From Chryseobacterium sp. RU37D (GTDB lineage Bacteria; Bacteroidota; Bacteroidia; Flavobacteriales; Weeksellaceae): a stretch of DNA of 64,000 nucleotides. Positions 1-7,857 of the stretch are shown piece after piece (position 1 is the stretch's first letter; every line of letters starts with the position of its first letter). The stretch spans positions 124,001 to 188,000 of the forward strand of contig NZ_FTMM01000003.1 in NCBI RefSeq assembly GCF_900156075.1, read 5' to 3'. Made by a program: the position numbers and the translations under genes. The notes beneath the pieces were generated by a model. That model saw nothing but the letters and a program-made list of their open reading frames with translations, did not search any database and had not been told where the DNA came from.

Positions 1-360
1 CCGGGAATGCTGATTTATTTTAATTTTGATCAATTTATTAAGCATAAAAAAATCCTTTTCATTATTGCAATTCTTACAGTTTGGATTGATTTATTTACTG
101 GAATCATTTTATTTTCACCGGTGATGATTGGTATTATTGTACTTTATATTGCCTACTCATTCAAATTTTTAAATAATTTCGGGAAATACGGGGATTTCAC
201 CTACGGAATTTACATCTTCCACTTTCCTATCATCAGAACATTTACCACATTAGGGCTGTTCGAAGATTACAACCCATTTTTGATGGCATTTATCTGTATG
301 CTGGTTGTAATTGCTGTCGGTGTAAGCTCATGGCATTTTTATGAAAAAAGATTTTTATAA
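1..360 (+). CDS. Acyltransferase-3-like membrane protein, C-terminal part (5' end outside window)
   Basis: The frame is open from the first base, so the gene starts upstream of the window and only about 119 C-terminal residues are seen. They form three to four hydrophobic segments and end in a short basic tail (YEKRFL). A segment reading GDFTYGIYIFHFPII followed by a last helix and SSWHFYEKRF resembles the end of acyltransferase-3 (OafA/YrhL type) membrane enzymes, which O-acetylate sugars of LPS or exopolysaccharide. A GT2 glycosyltransferase gene follows 22 bp downstream, in keeping with an envelope sugar locus. The family call is by pattern; the catalytic N-terminal part is not in the window. 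Confidence 0.6.
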   Translation, partial: PGMLIYFNFDQFIKHKKILFIIAILTVWIDLFTGIILFSPVMIGIIVLYIAYSFKFLNNFGKYGDFTYGIYIFHFPIIRTFTTLGLFEDYNPFLMAFICMLVVIAVGVSSWHFYEKRFL

Positions 361-382
361 TTTTAATTAATTAACCCACAGA

Positions 383-1141
383 ATGAAAGACCTGGTTTCC
401 ATCATTACACCATCTTACAACTCCGCTGAATTTATCGAGGAAACGATACAATCTGTCCTGAACCAAAGCTATGAAAACTGGGAATGGCTTATTTCCGACG
501 ACCGTTCTAAAGATAATACCGTAGAAATTATAAAAAGATACAATGATCCAAGGATAAAGCTTCAGGTTCTCGAACAAAACGGAGGTGCCGGAAATGCCCG
601 CAATAAAAGCCTTGAGAGGGCAGAAGGAAGATACATCGCTTTTCTGGATTCTGATGATTACTGGTATCCTGAATATCTGGAAACAATGATCACTTTTATG
701 CAGGAAAATCATGCGGAACTGGCTTACTGTAACTATTCAAGGTGTGATGAGCATACCATGGAACCCATCCTGAAAGATTTTGAAGCGGATACTGTCGTTA
801 CTTTTTCTAATTTGCTTAAAACCTGCAGACTGGCTCCTGTATCTACTATTTATGATACGAAAAGAGTCGGAAAGTTTTTCTTTCCTGTAAAAAGCAAGCG
901 TGAAGACCATGTCATGTGGCTGAATCTGTTGAAAAAAATCCCGAAAGGCTATCCTTTAAGAAAAACACTTGCCAAATACAGGATGCGTCAAAACAGTGTT
1001 TCGAGAAAGAAGAAAAATATTATCAAAGACCAATATCTGGTGTATAAAGATTTCATGGGGTTTTCCATATTAAAATCCCTGTATTACACGGCAAACTGGG
1101 CTTTAAACGGATTCCTGAAATATTCTAAGATTTTTAATTAG
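383..1141 (+). CDS. Family 2 glycosyltransferase
   Basis: A 252-residue cytoplasmic GT-A enzyme that transfers a sugar from a nucleotide-sugar donor. The N terminus has the GT2 strand VSIITPSYNSAEFIEETIQS, the SDDRS nucleotide-binding motif near residues 38-42, and the metal-binding DSDD at 89-92 (FLDSDDYW). No membrane helix is obvious, so it probably works at the inner face of the membrane on LPS or capsule precursors. It lies 22 bp after the acyltransferase and its stop overlaps the GTG start of the next gene by one base, so the three are probably co-transcribed. The sugar and acceptor cannot be read from the sequence. Confidence 0.88.
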   Translation: MKDLVSIITPSYNSAEFIEETIQSVLNQSYENWEWLISDDRSKDNTVEIIKRYNDPRIKLQVLEQNGGAGNARNKSLERAEGRYIAFLDSDDYWYPEYLETMITFMQENHAELAYCNYSRCDEHTMEPILKDFEADTVVTFSNLLKTCRLAPVSTIYDTKRVGKFFFPVKSKREDHVMWLNLLKKIPKGYPLRKTLAKYRMRQNSVSRKKKNIIKDQYLVYKDFMGFSILKSLYYTANWALNGFLKYSKIFN

Positions 1142-1767
1142 TGGAATATTCAAAAGAGTTTAAAGCTGCACTGAGCGCCTTCTCCAGCGTAGAGAAAGAC
1201 CGCCTTATTTTCAGATTACTGAAAAAAGACAAGCTTCTATCCAAAAAACTGTATTTCGAATTAATCGATCAGGAAACAACTGATGACAAGCGTGATGCAA
1301 TGGAAGAAAATGTTCAGGAAAAAGTGCTGCTGGCTTCAAAATATATCGGAAATCAAAAATATTTCCTAGGAATCATCAGAAAAATCAGTGCTGAAATTAC
1401 GGAGCATGTAAAAATTACAACCGATAAATTCGGAGAGGTTTCACTGAATTTATTGCTGATTGATAAGATTTTAGATTATAACAATGATCTTAGCCGTCAA
1501 CGATTCGATAATGTCTACAAACTTTATCTTTATCTCATTAATAAAATTTTTAAAGCTCTGATTCTTACGAAAAAGCTTGACGAAGATTATTGGATGGAAA
1601 TTGATGAATATTTAAAAACCGTTGAGATTAAGATCAATAAAAACCATTATCTGCAAAAGCTGTGCATCAATAATCATTTAAACCCTGCATGGCTGAGAAG
1701 TGAAAATATTCCTGAAAATATCGAACTTATTGTAAAGGAAATAAAAAGCCAGGGATTTTTACGATAA
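1141..1767 (+). CDS. Hypothetical protein, mostly helical, unrecognised
   Basis: A 208-residue soluble, charged protein that I do not recognise. The GTG start at 1141 overlaps the stop of the glycosyltransferase by one base, which supports translational coupling and this start. The composition (many Lys, Glu, Leu, Ile; no signal peptide or hydrophobic segment) suggests an alpha-helical cytoplasmic protein. Its 3' end overlaps the convergent waaA gene by 9 bp. Coding by this frame is supported by the coupling and by codon use like its neighbours. The function is unknown; any link to polysaccharide synthesis rests on position only. Confidence 0.7.
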   Translation: MEYSKEFKAALSAFSSVEKDRLIFRLLKKDKLLSKKLYFELIDQETTDDKRDAMEENVQEKVLLASKYIGNQKYFLGIIRKISAEITEHVKITTDKFGEVSLNLLLIDKILDYNNDLSRQRFDNVYKLYLYLINKIFKALILTKKLDEDYWMEIDEYLKTVEIKINKNHYLQKLCINNHLNPAWLRSENIPENIELIVKEIKSQGFLR

Positions 1768-2988
1768 AATTTTCTTAATAATTAAATCCGTCGAATTTGG
1801 TTTCCCCGAAACAAATTTTTCTGCATTTTCAGACATATTTTGAAGTGTTTCTTCATTATTGATCAAAAACATTACAAAATCTGCTGCCAAACCTGCATTT
1901 TCAAAAGATCTTCCACCGTCAGAAGAGATCAGCTCATCCGCTTCCGGATTTTTCTTATAATGATTTCCAAAAATCACAGGAACTCCGAAAGTCGCCGCCT
2001 CCAGAATATTATGTAAGCCCGCATCATGAAAACCTCCGCCCACTACGGCAATATCGGCATAAGAATATAATTTTGAAAGCAGGCCAATGTTGTCAATAAT
2101 CAAAATCCTTGACTTAAAATTTTTCATTGAATCATTAATTTCACTATATAAAATTGCATCCAGGAAAATTTGCTTCAAGGCATGAACCCTTTTCAAATCA
2201 TGGGGTGCAATAATCAGCTTTGCATAAAGGCTACCCTGCAAAACCTCATCTGCAATTTTTTCTTCCGCCTGCCAGGAACTGCCAAATACTACAGCCTTTT
2301 CGCCGCCAATAAATTCTTTAATAAAATCTACATGATTATTTCTCGTTCTTAATTGCTTTACCCTGTCAAATCGTGTATCTCCGGTCACGGAAGATTTCGT
2401 AAGACCAACACTCTTTGCCAGCGCAAAAGACATATCTGTCTGATGGAAAAACCAGTCGATGTTTTTTTGTAACTGCTTTACAAACCATTTTCCATAGGAA
2501 GTAAAAAAAGTTTGTCTTTCATAAAACAAGGCTGAAATCACGTAGGTTTTTATGTCTTTATTTTTAAGCTCTCCCAAGAGATTATACCAGTAGTCGTACT
2601 TCACCGTAAAAAATAGTTGAGCATCAAACTGAGAAATAAATTCCTTTATGTAAACCTTTTTATCGAAAGGTAAATAACAAATGACATCTGCAATATTTTT
2701 CTTCTTAATTACATTCTCATACCCCGAGGGAGAAAAGAACGTTACCAGAATCTTATGGTCAGGAAAATTTTCTTTCAACTGCTCCAGAACAGGGAGGCCC
2801 TGCTCATATTCACCGAGACTTGCAGCATGCATCCAGATGACTTTATCTGACGGTGAAAAGGCTGACTTTACTTTTTGCAAAGATCCCTTTCTTCCTTCAA
2901 CGCCTTTTTTAGTTTTATCATTAAACAATGAAAAAACCTTCATCCCGAAGATGAGCAGATTGATAAATATGTTGTAAAGAAAAGCCAT
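1759..2988 (-). CDS. waaA: 3-deoxy-D-manno-octulosonic acid (Kdo) transferase
   Basis: A 409-residue GT-B enzyme that moves Kdo from CMP-Kdo to lipid IVA, the first step of LPS inner-core synthesis at the cytoplasmic face of the inner membrane. The N-terminal hydrophobic anchor (about residues 3-20) is followed by VEGRKG and ASLGEYEQGLPV, typical of the Glycos_transf_N domain of KdtA/WaaA. The C-terminal half holds VVGGGFHDAGLHNILEAATF and PVIFGNHYKK, the donor-binding region. Its length is usual for the family. It is the last gene of a minus-strand run, 9 bp after the cupin gene, and its stop overlaps the convergent hypothetical gene. The call is secure; mono- versus bifunctionality is not visible. 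Confidence 0.93.
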   Translation of the reverse strand: MAFLYNIFINLLIFGMKVFSLFNDKTKKGVEGRKGSLQKVKSAFSPSDKVIWMHAASLGEYEQGLPVLEQLKENFPDHKILVTFFSPSGYENVIKKKNIADVICYLPFDKKVYIKEFISQFDAQLFFTVKYDYWYNLLGELKNKDIKTYVISALFYERQTFFTSYGKWFVKQLQKNIDWFFHQTDMSFALAKSVGLTKSSVTGDTRFDRVKQLRTRNNHVDFIKEFIGGEKAVVFGSSWQAEEKIADEVLQGSLYAKLIIAPHDLKRVHALKQIFLDAILYSEINDSMKNFKSRILIIDNIGLLSKLYSYADIAVVGGGFHDAGLHNILEAATFGVPVIFGNHYKKNPEADELISSDGGRSFENAGLAADFVMFLINNEETLQNMSENAEKFVSGKPNSTDLIIKKILS

Positions 2989-2997
2989 ATTATTAGT

Positions 2998-3336
2998 TTA
3001 AACTTCTATTCTATCATTATTTGTTGACGGACTTGAAATGACCAAAAATTCCAAATTATTTTGACATTCATTAGAAATATAATGTTTTGATTTCGGTAAA
3101 ATAGTAATACTTTCTCCTTTTTTTACTGAATTTTTTTTTTCATTAATATAAAATACCGCCTCTCCTTCTAAAATATAAAAAACCTGTTCTGCAGTTTCAT
3201 GAAAATGAAGTTTTTCCGCTGTTCCGGCAGGCATCATTTCCTGTTTAACGGAAAGGTTTTGAGAATCTTTCAGAACCCAGCTGTCGCAGACGTTTCCCCA
3301 GATATAATGCTCAGAATTATGTTTAGACTTAATCAT
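2998..3336 (-). CDS. Small cupin-domain protein
   Basis: A 112-residue single-domain cupin. The two cupin motifs are visible: HFHETAEQVFYILEGEA around residues 44-60, with metal-ligand His and Glu, and LPKSKHYISN near residues 80-90. Such proteins bind a metal and may be isomerases, dioxygenases or simple binding proteins, so the substrate is open. The start overlaps the stop of the DUF1648 gene by 4 bp (ATGA), and waaA follows after 9 bp, so it belongs to the NlpC/P60 - DUF1648 - cupin - waaA operon. There is no signal peptide, so it is cytoplasmic. Confidence 0.8.
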   Translation of the reverse strand: MIKSKHNSEHYIWGNVCDSWVLKDSQNLSVKQEMMPAGTAEKLHFHETAEQVFYILEGEAVFYINEKKNSVKKGESITILPKSKHYISNECQNNLEFLVISSPSTNNDRIEV

Positions 3337-3800
3337 TTGAAAATGCCTACGAAAATGAATACAACAATTAAACTGGCAAATAACGAAAGGATTGCTGTAG
3401 ACAAGGGAACCCTCGGTTTGGCTGATTCATCTACAGAATATCTGAACATATAATCCTGAATATTTAAAAAGATCCCCATTACTAATATAAGAAGCCACCG
3501 CATGAAAATTTTCATGATCAGAAACTGCGAATCCTCGTTCTTTTCGGTAATTCCTATTGGATAATTCACTGATTCCGGGTGTCTTACGGCAAATACCAGA
3601 AACAAGTAAAGAACTGTTAATATAACAGGCATTAAAAAAGAATATTTTTTACTTCCAAAATTATCAGCCTTCCCTTTAAAATCAAAATAAATAGGAATGG
3701 TTTGGGGTAGAGCATTATAATTTTTCAAAGTAAACCACCACAAAAAAATAAGCAATCCAAAATTAAAAATATCAAATATTGTCAAAAAAACATTTTCCAT
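3333..3800 (-). CDS. DUF1648-type membrane protein
   Basis: A 155-residue protein with about four transmembrane segments. After the first helix comes the DUF1648 signature: ALPQTIPIYFDFKGKADNFG, then SKKYSFLMPVILTVLYLF. This family is an uncharacterised membrane module that in Firmicutes occurs in SdpI-like immunity and signalling proteins; here only the bare module is present. The gene overlaps the cupin start by 4 bp and lies 19 bp after the NlpC/P60 gene. The role is unknown. The family call is by motif recognition. Confidence 0.75.
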   Translation of the reverse strand: MENVFLTIFDIFNFGLLIFLWWFTLKNYNALPQTIPIYFDFKGKADNFGSKKYSFLMPVILTVLYLFLVFAVRHPESVNYPIGITEKNEDSQFLIMKIFMRWLLILVMGIFLNIQDYMFRYSVDESAKPRVPLSTAILSLFASLIVVFIFVGIFK

Positions 3801-3819
3801 TTCAGATCATTTTTAAAAA

Positions 3820-4536
3820 TTAAAGTATATTTTTAATAACCCTCAATTTATGAGTATGCTTATTCATTTCTTTATTAAAAATACCCGTAGAATCCAGTGT
3901 GTCAATTCTTACTTTTCCAGATGCGTGAATGATCCTCTGATTGTCAAGCATAATTCCTACATGAACAATTTTTCCTTCATCATTTTCAAAAAAAGCAAGA
4001 TCACCAGGACGGCTTTCTTCAACAAAAGTGAGCGATTCCCCCACCTCAACCTGCTGGGAAGCATCCCTCGGTAGTTTTATTTCATGAATTTTGTACACCA
4101 GCTGCGTAAATCCGGAGCAATCTACAGCAAAAAAGCTTTTTCCTCCCCATAAATACGGCACATTCAAAAATTCTTTAGCTGTCAGGGCAATACTTTCACG
4201 CACATCATGGCTTCTTCTGGAAGCCACTACAGGAAACTCAACTTCCGATCCCATCGAAAGTAAAGTTTTCCCGTCATTCATTAAAACAGAAGAAAAATCT
4301 TCAGTCACCACCGTAACTTTTCGTTTTGTCAGCTCTTCATCTGTTACAGGTCTTATCTGCTTGGTATCCATCCACCCTTGATAGCCGTCATAGTGCATTT
4401 TTATTTTGGTCCAATTTTTATTTATTTCCAAAATATCTGCACTTTCACCAAACAATATTTCCGTAACGATTTCCGCCCTGTCAGAATTTTCTGCACGTAC
4501 GGGTGCTACTGTAACAATACAAATTCCTTTATTCAT
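3820..4536 (-). CDS. NlpC/P60 peptidoglycan peptidase with N-terminal SH3 domain
   Basis: A 238-residue cell-wall cysteine peptidase. Residues 1-65 look like a bacterial SH3 domain (APVRAE start, NWTKIKMHYDGYQGWMDTKQ). The NlpC/P60 domain spans about 115-235, with catalytic Cys140 in VDCSGFTQLVYK, His192 in GKIVHVGIML and a further His204 in IIHASG; the PYLWGGKS motif precedes the cysteine. The family cleaves the gamma-D-Glu to diamino-acid bond of stem peptides. No clear signal peptide is seen, so it may act on recycled muropeptides in the cytoplasm, like YkfC-type enzymes, or leave by another route. It heads the operon leading to waaA; 80 bp separate it from the O-methyltransferase gene. 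Confidence 0.88.
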   Translation of the reverse strand: MNKGICIVTVAPVRAENSDRAEIVTEILFGESADILEINKNWTKIKMHYDGYQGWMDTKQIRPVTDEELTKRKVTVVTEDFSSVLMNDGKTLLSMGSEVEFPVVASRRSHDVRESIALTAKEFLNVPYLWGGKSFFAVDCSGFTQLVYKIHEIKLPRDASQQVEVGESLTFVEESRPGDLAFFENDEGKIVHVGIMLDNQRIIHASGKVRIDTLDSTGIFNKEMNKHTHKLRVIKNIL

Positions 4537-4616
4537 CGTATTAATTTAGTGATTAAGAGATTTATGAATAAGAAATAGGCTTTTCTAATTTTTCAATCTC
4601 TAAACTCTTTAATATT

Positions 4617-5264
4617 TTACTTTCTGCGAAGAAAGTTGACACCGTCCCGCAAAGGTAAAATAAGATTTTCAAAATCATCATCTTTTGCGATGAAATCATT
4701 AAGCTCTTTAATGATTAAGGTGGATTTCTGCTTTGGATTATCCTCCAAAACCTTTCCGTACCATAATACATTATCAAATAGTACTACCGAACCGGATTTC
4801 GTTCTCGGTTTGATCAACCTGAAATATTCCGCGTAATTTTCCTTATCAGCATCTATAAAAACCAGATCAAAAATCTCATCGGTTTCTCTTAAAAACTCTT
4901 TTGCATCCTGAAGTTTAAAATCAATCTGAGCTGAATATTCACTTTCTGCAAAATATTTTTCAGGCAAATAAGCAAGTTCTTCATTCACATCCAGCGTTGT
5001 TATTTTTCCGTCTTTTGCCATCCCTGCCGTAAGACAAAGTGTAGCATATCCTGTAAAAGTTCCAATTTCAAGAATATTTTTCGGCTGCATAATCTGAGAA
5101 ATTATAGTTAATAATCTCCCCTGCTGATATCCGGAAATCATATGCGGCTGTGTCGTTTTTTGATACGTTTCCCTTCTCAGTCTTTTCAGAATTTCAGGCT
5201 CCGAGGAAGCGTGTGTTTCCAGATACCTGTCCATTTCAGGATTCATTTCTTCAAAAAAGCTCAT
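4617..5264 (-). CDS. Class I SAM-dependent O-methyltransferase
   Basis: A 215-residue cytoplasmic methyltransferase of the caffeoyl-CoA/catechol O-methyltransferase-like family. The SAM-binding motif LEIGTFTGYATLCL is at about 65-78, motif II with acidic end TTLDVNEE follows, and the metal-binding region reads FIDADKENY near 134-142, with FDNVLWYGKV further on. Length and motif order match the family. The substrate is unknown; bacterial members act on catechols, tRNA hydroxyuridine (TrmR-like) or secondary metabolites. A TAAATTTG box lies about 20 bp upstream on the minus strand, so it probably has its own promoter. Confidence 0.85.
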   Translation of the reverse strand: MSFFEEMNPEMDRYLETHASSEPEILKRLRRETYQKTTQPHMISGYQQGRLLTIISQIMQPKNILEIGTFTGYATLCLTAGMAKDGKITTLDVNEELAYLPEKYFAESEYSAQIDFKLQDAKEFLRETDEIFDLVFIDADKENYAEYFRLIKPRTKSGSVVLFDNVLWYGKVLEDNPKQKSTLIIKELNDFIAKDDDFENLILPLRDGVNFLRRK

Positions 5265-5283
5265 TCTCCAATTTTTTGTTATT

Positions 5284-5291
5284 CAAATTTA
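5284..5291 (-). promoter_or_regulatory. Probable -7 box for the O-methyltransferase gene
   Basis: On the minus strand this reads TAAATTTG, the Bacteroidota TAnnTTTG element, about 20 bp before the start codon at 5264. No clear TTG (-33) partner was found at the expected distance, so the call rests on one box and position. Confidence 0.45.
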
Positions 5292-5540
5292 CTTAAAAAG
5301 AATCATTCTGGGAAAAATACGGATAGTTTTCCTGTAAGAGCTCTAGCTTTGCAGAGAAGGTAAAAATACTACGAAATAATGAATGTAAAGGAAAATCAAA
5401 TTAACAACGAAAATCAGAAACCTACAATACCGTAAGATAAGGTAGATTTTCCTTTGAAAAAACTAAGCCGGAAGTATCCAAGTCAATTTTTCAGAAAATT
5501 ATTTCCTTATTGAAAAAAGAAGAATTAATTTGATTAAAAA

Positions 5541-5575
5541 AATAAATCCCGAAATAGCTTCGGGACTTATTTTTA
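5541..5575 (-). terminator. Rho-independent terminator of the OmpA-like gene
   Basis: The stem pairs AATAAATCCCGAA with TTCGGGACTTATT (one mismatch) around a short loop, with A/T runs on both sides. It sits 20 bp after the stop codon at 5596 on the minus strand. Confidence 0.8.
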
Positions 5576-5595
5576 TTGATTGAATATTGCTTTAA

Positions 5596-6429
5596 TTATT
5601 TTTTTGGTGCAATGTCCATCAGCTTCATAAATTCATCAAGCTTAGGCATGATGATTATTTCCGTTCTTCTGTTTTCAGCTCTTCCGGAAACGCTCATGTT
5701 TGTCTCTTTAGGATTGTATTCTGATCGTCCTCCTGCAGTAATTCTAGCTGGATCTACACCAAACTGAGTCTGTAGAACTTTCGCAACAGCCGTACCTCTC
5801 AATGCAGAAAGATCCCAGTTGTCTTTTGGTAAATTCGCAGAATTTAAAGGAGCATTATCTGTATTACCCTCGATCAGTACTGAATATTTATCATAGTCAT
5901 TGATTACTTTAGCTACCTTTCCTAACACTTCCTGAGCAGCAGGCAGAACATTGTAATCTCCGGTTTTGTACAGCATTTTATCTGAAAGTGAAATCATTAC
6001 AACTCCTTTCAATACTTTCACCTGTACATCATCGTCTGCTACATTATCCAGAGATCTTTTAAGCTTGTTTGATAATGCCAGATTCAGACTGTCATTTTTA
6101 GCATTGCTTGAGATCAATTGTTTGATATAAGAATTGGAAGCATTGATCTCTCCTACCAACTTATCAATATTTGCAGAACTTTTCCCCGAATTTGATAAAC
6201 AAGCATCAAGTGAAGATTTTAAAGCATCATGTTGACTTTTTAGTAAATTATTCTCACTCGTTAAAGCAGAATTCTGAGATTTCAGATCCTGTATTTCCCT
6301 TTGTCTTTCACCCACATTTTCAATACATTGTTTGTAATTTGAGCTCAATGCATCATACTGTTTTTTGCTGATGCAAGATGTCATCCCCAACACCATTGCA
6401 GAAACTGCCAAAATTTTAAAAATTTTCAT
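5596..6429 (-). CDS. OmpA-family lipoprotein with coiled-coil stalk
   Basis: A 277-residue outer-membrane-linked protein. The N terminus is a lipoprotein signal with lipobox LGMTSC (Cys19). Residues about 25-125 are Ser/Asn/Leu-rich heptad-like sequence, likely a coiled coil. The OmpA C-terminal peptidoglycan-binding domain covers about 150-265, with VLIEGNTDNAP and ALRGTAVAKVLQ followed by GRAENRRTEIII. Proteins of this form tie the outer membrane to the cell wall. It is monocistronic: its own terminator follows, and the promoter faces that of tilS in an 86-bp divergent gap. The exact name is not assigned because several paralogs usually exist in these genomes. Confidence 0.88.
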   Translation of the reverse strand: MKIFKILAVSAMVLGMTSCISKKQYDALSSNYKQCIENVGERQREIQDLKSQNSALTSENNLLKSQHDALKSSLDACLSNSGKSSANIDKLVGEINASNSYIKQLISSNAKNDSLNLALSNKLKRSLDNVADDDVQVKVLKGVVMISLSDKMLYKTGDYNVLPAAQEVLGKVAKVINDYDKYSVLIEGNTDNAPLNSANLPKDNWDLSALRGTAVAKVLQTQFGVDPARITAGGRSEYNPKETNMSVSGRAENRRTEIIIMPKLDEFMKLMDIAPKK

Positions 6430-6451
6430 AAATAATCATTTTTAGACGACC

Positions 6452-6459
6452 CAAAGGTA
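6452..6459 (-). promoter_or_regulatory. -7 box for the OmpA-like lipoprotein gene
   Basis: The minus strand reads TACCTTTG, a good TAnnTTTG box, 22 bp before the start codon. It lies beside the oppositely directed tilS promoter, so the two promoters share the divergent region. No TTG partner was seen. Confidence 0.55.
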
Positions 6460-6464
6460 GGAAA

Positions 6465-6492
6465 TTGAATTGATTTATATGAATTATCTTTG
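6465..6492 (+). promoter_or_regulatory. Promoter of tilS
   Basis: TTG at 6465-6467 and TATCTTTG at 6485-6492 with a 17-bp spacer match the Bacteroidota -33/-7 promoter. The tilS ATG is 23 bp downstream of the box. Confidence 0.65.
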
Positions 6493-6515
6493 CATAAAAG
6501 AAATTCCGAACATAG

Positions 6516-7850
6516 ATGTTGAAAATAACAACCTTGAAAAATCGATTGGAAAAACTGACACCTCATCCTGAAGTCCACACCTACCTTCTGGCGGTGAGCG
6601 GAGGCGCAGATTCTATGGCTTTAGCACATTGTTTCAATGACTTACAGCTACATTTTCAGATTGCTCATGTTAATCATGGATTAAGGGGTGAAGATTCTGA
6701 TTTGGACCAAAAAACAGTTGAGGATTTCTGCAGCAAAAATACTATCAAGCTTCATTTATATAAAGTTTCTGAGCAGGATCAAAAGCCAGAAAACTCTGTT
6801 CAGCTTTGGGCGAGGGAGTTGAGATATGCTTTTTTTAAGCAAATTCAGAGCAGAGAAAATCTGGAGTTTTTAGTTACGGCTCATCATCTTAATGATCAGC
6901 TGGAAACCTTCATCATCAACCTTTCCAAAGCATCCGGAATTAATGGATTGAGTGGAATTCCGGCTAATGACAATCATATTTTAAGGCCTTTTTTACCTTT
7001 TACTAAGGACGAAATCTATGAATTTGCAAAAGAAAATCAGATTGAATACCGCGAAGATATTTCTAACACCAAAAATGATTATTTAAGAAATAAAATCAGG
7101 CTTGAGGTAGTTCCAAAGCTATTAGAGGTCAACGAAAATTTTTTAGATAATTTCAAAAAAAGCATTTATTATATTAATCAAACTAAAGATTTTACTCAAA
7201 AAAAAATACTTGAAATTGAAAGTAAATTAACAATATTTAACAAGTACCACAAAATTTTATCTAAAGAAAAGCTCAGTCTGGAAAGTGATTTTGTGAAATT
7301 TGAGATTTTAAAAAAGTATGGCTTTAACCGGGAAGAAGAAATTATAAAAATTTTTAAATCTGAAAACGGTAGTTCTTTTTTTTCAAAAGAATATCAATTG
7401 GTCATTAATTATGATGAATTGATTTTGATAAGGAAGATGGAAGATGGAAGATGGTGGTTTAGTAATAATGATACAAAAGCTGAGGAGATTATTTTAATCG
7501 AAAAATTTGACTTTCAAAAAAACCAAATTGCTTTTAATCTCGAAGATTATATTAATGACATTGAAGAAATCAATAATAAGTTTGAATGGGAATTTGATGC
7601 TGAAAAACTTCAGTTTCCTCTGCGCTTGAGAAGACATCAGGATGGAGATGAATTTTATCCTGCCGGGTTTTCAGGGAAAAAGAAAGTGGGGAAGTTTTTT
7701 AGGGACGAAAAATTATCTATTTTAGCGAGGCAAAAAATCTGGATTTTATCAGACCGAAATAATAAAGTGTTGGGAATTATTCCTTACAGGCAAGATAAAA
7801 CACAAATGAAAAATGAAAAAACAAAATTTACACTTAAATTTTTTAACTGA
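6516..7850 (+). CDS. tilS: tRNA(Ile)-lysidine synthetase
   Basis: A 444-residue enzyme that joins lysine to cytidine 34 of the tRNA-Ile (CAU) anticodon with ATP, changing its reading from AUG to AUA. The PP-loop SGGADS is at residues 28-33, followed by AHVNHGLRGEDSD and TAHHLNDQLET, family hallmarks. The C-terminal substrate-binding domain (about 340-444) ends with LRRHQDGDEFYPAGFSGKKK and DRNNKVLGI. Its length matches long-form TilS. The dsbD-like gene begins 7 bp after the stop, suggesting co-transcription. An essential gene with no oddities apart from Lys/Asn-rich AT-biased middle sequence. Confidence 0.95.
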   Translation: MLKITTLKNRLEKLTPHPEVHTYLLAVSGGADSMALAHCFNDLQLHFQIAHVNHGLRGEDSDLDQKTVEDFCSKNTIKLHLYKVSEQDQKPENSVQLWARELRYAFFKQIQSRENLEFLVTAHHLNDQLETFIINLSKASGINGLSGIPANDNHILRPFLPFTKDEIYEFAKENQIEYREDISNTKNDYLRNKIRLEVVPKLLEVNENFLDNFKKSIYYINQTKDFTQKKILEIESKLTIFNKYHKILSKEKLSLESDFVKFEILKKYGFNREEEIIKIFKSENGSSFFSKEYQLVINYDELILIRKMEDGRWWFSNNDTKAEEIILIEKFDFQKNQIAFNLEDYINDIEEINNKFEWEFDAEKLQFPLRLRRHQDGDEFYPAGFSGKKKVGKFFRDEKLSILARQKIWILSDRNNKVLGIIPYRQDKTQMKNEKTKFTLKFFN

Positions 7851-7857
7851 AACTAAA

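Larger units (their letters stand above)
5265..5595. other. Intergenic region between two minus-strand genes
   Basis: This stretch holds the OmpA-gene terminator at its high-density 3' part (5541-5575) and the O-methyltransferase promoter box near 5284. The middle (about 5300-5540) has no open frame of note and no repeat I could identify. Confidence 0.6.

Noticed and set aside
7813-7857. Longer N terminus of the DsbD-like protein
   Set aside because: It lies inside tilS and would put 15 polar residues before a clean signal peptide.
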